Shown here: positions 5,896 to 7,727 of the stretch, in pieces
How positions within the stretch are numbered: position 1 is the stretch's first letter
How the letters are laid out: every line of letters starts with the position of its first letter
Assembly (NCBI GenBank): GCA_007130545.1
Contig: SLSG01000088.1
Location: 1-7,727 of the forward strand
Length of the DNA: 7,727 bases
Direction: 5' to 3'
Origin: Bacteroidales bacterium
GTDB taxonomy: Bacteria; Bacteroidota; Bacteroidia; Bacteroidales; UBA7960
Translations under genes and position numbers: made by a program
The notes under the pieces: model-generated
Databases searched by the model: none
Seen by the model: the letters and a program-made list of their open reading frames with translations, nothing else
Told to the model about the DNA's origin: nothing

Positions 5896-6693
5896 ATGTC
5901 ATCGATGTTAAGGAACTGGAAGCTGGGGTTGTTTTTTATGTTTTTCAGCGGACTGGTGCTGCTGTTTATCATCGCCCCGTTGGCCGGGCTTTTTCTGAAG
6001 ACCACCGCTGGGCAGTATACCGAAGCATTGGCTGATCCGGAGGTGGGGCGCAGTATCCGTCTGACCCTTTTCAGCTCGTTTTTGGGCACGGTCGTATTCG
6101 GACTTGCAGCCATTCCGCTGGCCTATATTCTGGCCCGGAAGGATTTTTTCCTGAAGGGGCTGGTCAACGGTTTGGTCGACCTGCCTGTGGTCATTCCGCA
6201 TTCAGCTGCCGGTATTGCGATTCTGGGCGTGGTCAGCCGCGGCACATGGATGGGCAGGGCAGGGGAGGCCGCAGGCATCTCATTTGTCGGCGGTACGGCC
6301 GGAATTGTGCTGGCCATGGCATTCGTCAGCATCCCTTTTCTTATCAATGCGGCCCGGGACGGATTTGCCGCAGTGCCGGAAAAACTGGAAAAGGCCGCCC
6401 TGAACCTGGGCGCCTCTCCATGGAGGGTGTTCTTCACGATCTCCCTTCCCATGGCCAGGCGATCGGTACTGACCGGGCTGACCATGATGTGGGCCAGGGG
6501 GCTGAGTGAATTCGGGGCAGTGGTGATTATTGCCTACCATCCGATGGTGACACCGGTACTGATCTGGGAGCGGTTCGCGTCATTCGGACTGGCCTATGCG
6601 CGTCCGGTGGCGGCCATATTCGTGCTGGTGTGCCTGGTTGTTTTCATTGGCATGCGCCTGCTGTCACAAAAAAGCCTGCATGTTAGAAATTAA
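5896..6693 (+). CDS. Molybdate/tungstate ABC transporter permease, ModB/WtpB type
   Basis: This inner-membrane permease forms the channel through which molybdate or tungstate passes, powered by the adjacent ATPase. It has 265 residues and about six hydrophobic segments, near 11-33, 56-80, 95-113, 133-155, 190-215 and 236-256. The ATPase-docking EAA loop is at 165-185 (EKAALNLGASP, ending ISLP). The ARGLSEFGAVVIIAYHP stretch at 200-216 is typical of ModB, and the next part (VLIWERFASFGL) recalls archaeal ModB/WtpB proteins from memory. The open frame extends upstream to 5683, but that part is antisense to the ThiF-like gene, arginine/proline-rich and unlike permeases. I therefore start at the ATG at 5896; the ATG at 5905 is also possible. 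It overlaps the ATPase gene by 14 bases. No binding-protein gene lies upstream. Molybdate versus tungstate preference is unresolved. Confidence 0.92.
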   Translation: MSSMLRNWKLGLFFMFFSGLVLLFIIAPLAGLFLKTTAGQYTEALADPEVGRSIRLTLFSSFLGTVVFGLAAIPLAYILARKDFFLKGLVNGLVDLPVVIPHSAAGIAILGVVSRGTWMGRAGEAAGISFVGGTAGIVLAMAFVSIPFLINAARDGFAAVPEKLEKAALNLGASPWRVFFTISLPMARRSVLTGLTMMWARGLSEFGAVVIIAYHPMVTPVLIWERFASFGLAYARPVAAIFVLVCLVVFIGMRLLSQKSLHVRN

Positions 6694-7727
6694 GAACATA
6701 CACGTTTCGTTTCCGGGTTTTTCGCTGGAGGATATTTCTTTCCGCCTGGCAGGGGGAGATTACCTGGTGTTGCTCGGGGTGTCGGGAGCGGGGAAAACGG
6801 TGCTGCTGGAGGTGCTGGCCGGACTGCTGAAGCCGGGATCCGGACAGGTCTTGCTGAACGGAAAGGACATCACCCGGCAAAGGATACAGGAGCGGGGAAT
6901 CGGACTGGTATACCAGGACCTTAGCCTGTTTCCCCATATGACGGTTTCGGAGAACATTGCCTATCCGCTGAAGAACCGAATCCATGGCCGTGACCGGATC
7001 AAAGCGGAAGTGATTTCCCTTGCGGGGCAGACCGGGATCCCACACTTGCTGGACCGTTACCCCGGTACCCTGTCAGGGGGTGAGGCCCAGCGTGTAGCCC
7101 TGGCACGCACCCTGGCTTCAAATCCGGAAGTGCTGTTGCTTGACGAGCCCCTGGCCAATCTGGACGTGAAACTGAAGGCTGAGCTGAGGAGTCTGCTGCG
7201 CCGCATACACAAATCCGGCAAAACCATGATCCACGTGACCCATGACTTCATGGAGGCTGCCACGCTGGCGACACGGGTGGCGGTAGTCGAAAAGGGGAGG
7301 TTGGTGCAATACGGTAACCCGGAAGAGGTATTCCGTCACCCGGCCACCGAATTTGTTGCCAGGTTCAGTGGCGTGAAAAACCTGTTCTCCTGCACACTTG
7401 CAGATGGACCGGCAATTGCAGACGGTAGCAATCAGTCTGTTTCACCTGCTGACGGCGCGGCCCCGTTGGCCGGCACCGGTTTAACCAAAGCGATAAGTAC
7501 GAATGGGGTGGCGTTGTTTTTTGTCGGACAGGCCCGGGAAAAAAGCGGGTTTGTCATGGTGCCCCAGGAGGATATATTATTGTCTGGGGATAGGTTAGAC
7601 AGTTCAGCGGTGAATCAGTTGCAAGGGATTGTGAAGGAAGTATACCTCAGCGGACAAGGCGTGGAGCTGGTGGTGGATGCCGGACTTGAGATGGTGGTCT
7701 CGGTAAGCCGTTCCTCGCGAGAGAAAC
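6680..7727 (+). CDS. Molybdate/tungstate ABC transporter ATPase, ModC/WtpC type, 3' end beyond the window
   Basis: This cytoplasmic ATPase drives the neighbouring permease. The reading frame is open from the ATG at 6680 to the window end, giving 349 complete codons and no stop. Walker A GVSGAGKT is at residues 33-40, the Q-loop Q79, the signature LSGGE at 131-135, Walker B VLLLDEP at 151-157, the D-loop around LD 161-162 and the switch histidine H188. All catalytic elements are present. After the ATPase domain ends near residue 236, an Ala/Gly/Ser-rich stretch (about 241-276) leads to MVPQEDILLS at 293-302 and a TOBE-like region with NQLQGIVKEV at 312-321. TOBE domains bind oxyanions and regulate such transporters. 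Only a few residues are probably missing. No Shine-Dalgarno is visible, and the 14-base overlap with the permease gene suggests coupling. Confidence 0.93.
   Translation, partial: MLEIKNIHVSFPGFSLEDISFRLAGGDYLVLLGVSGAGKTVLLEVLAGLLKPGSGQVLLNGKDITRQRIQERGIGLVYQDLSLFPHMTVSENIAYPLKNRIHGRDRIKAEVISLAGQTGIPHLLDRYPGTLSGGEAQRVALARTLASNPEVLLLDEPLANLDVKLKAELRSLLRRIHKSGKTMIHVTHDFMEAATLATRVAVVEKGRLVQYGNPEEVFRHPATEFVARFSGVKNLFSCTLADGPAIADGSNQSVSPADGAAPLAGTGLTKAISTNGVALFFVGQAREKSGFVMVPQEDILLSGDRLDSSAVNQLQGIVKEVYLSGQGVELVVDAGLEMVVSVSRSSREK

Overview
The window holds eight protein-coding genes and almost no non-coding DNA. Seven of them form a molybdenum/tungsten pterin-cofactor locus. The eighth, at the left edge, is formate-tetrahydrofolate ligase. 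The host is probably an anaerobic or facultative bacterium using formate-linked one-carbon chemistry and Mo/W enzymes. A Bacteroidota-like lineage is my best guess. The grounds are a TTTG-N18-TATTTTTG promoter that fits the Bacteroidota pattern and the lack of Shine-Dalgarno sequences before most genes. The lineage is an inference, not something the sequence proves.

Layout. Positions 28-1698 (+) encode Fhs. A 44-base convergent gap follows. Five tightly packed minus-strand genes then run, in transcription order: a ThiF/MoeB-like E1 enzyme (5806-5129), moeA (5125-3950), moaA (3966-3166), moaC (3160-2687) and a MOSC-MogA fusion (2672-1743). Gaps between them are 3, -17, 5 and 14 bases, so this is almost certainly one operon. 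From about 5890 rightwards the plus strand carries a divergent transporter pair, a ModB/WtpB-type permease (5896-6693) and a ModC/WtpC-type ATPase (6680 to beyond the window end), overlapping by 14 bases.

How they work together. The permease and ATPase would import molybdate or tungstate. MoaA and MoaC turn GTP into cyclic pyranopterin monophosphate. Molybdopterin synthase (MoaD/MoaE, not in the window) would add the dithiolene sulfurs, with the ThiF-like protein as candidate activator of a MoaD-like carrier. The MogA domain adenylylates molybdopterin and MoeA inserts the metal. The MOSC domain may handle finished cofactor or its sulfur. No ModA/WtpA binding protein, MoaD or MoaE is visible.

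Points worth a second look: an unusually short MoaA, a MoaC without its usual glycine-rich tail, a ThiF-like enzyme without zinc cysteines, the MOSC-MogA fusion, moaA C-terminal Gly-Gly codons that double as the moaC ribosome-binding site, and a perfect 12-base tandem duplication that doubles the start codon of the first operon gene inside a potential hairpin. I found no RNA gene, CRISPR array, insertion sequence or wholly novel system.
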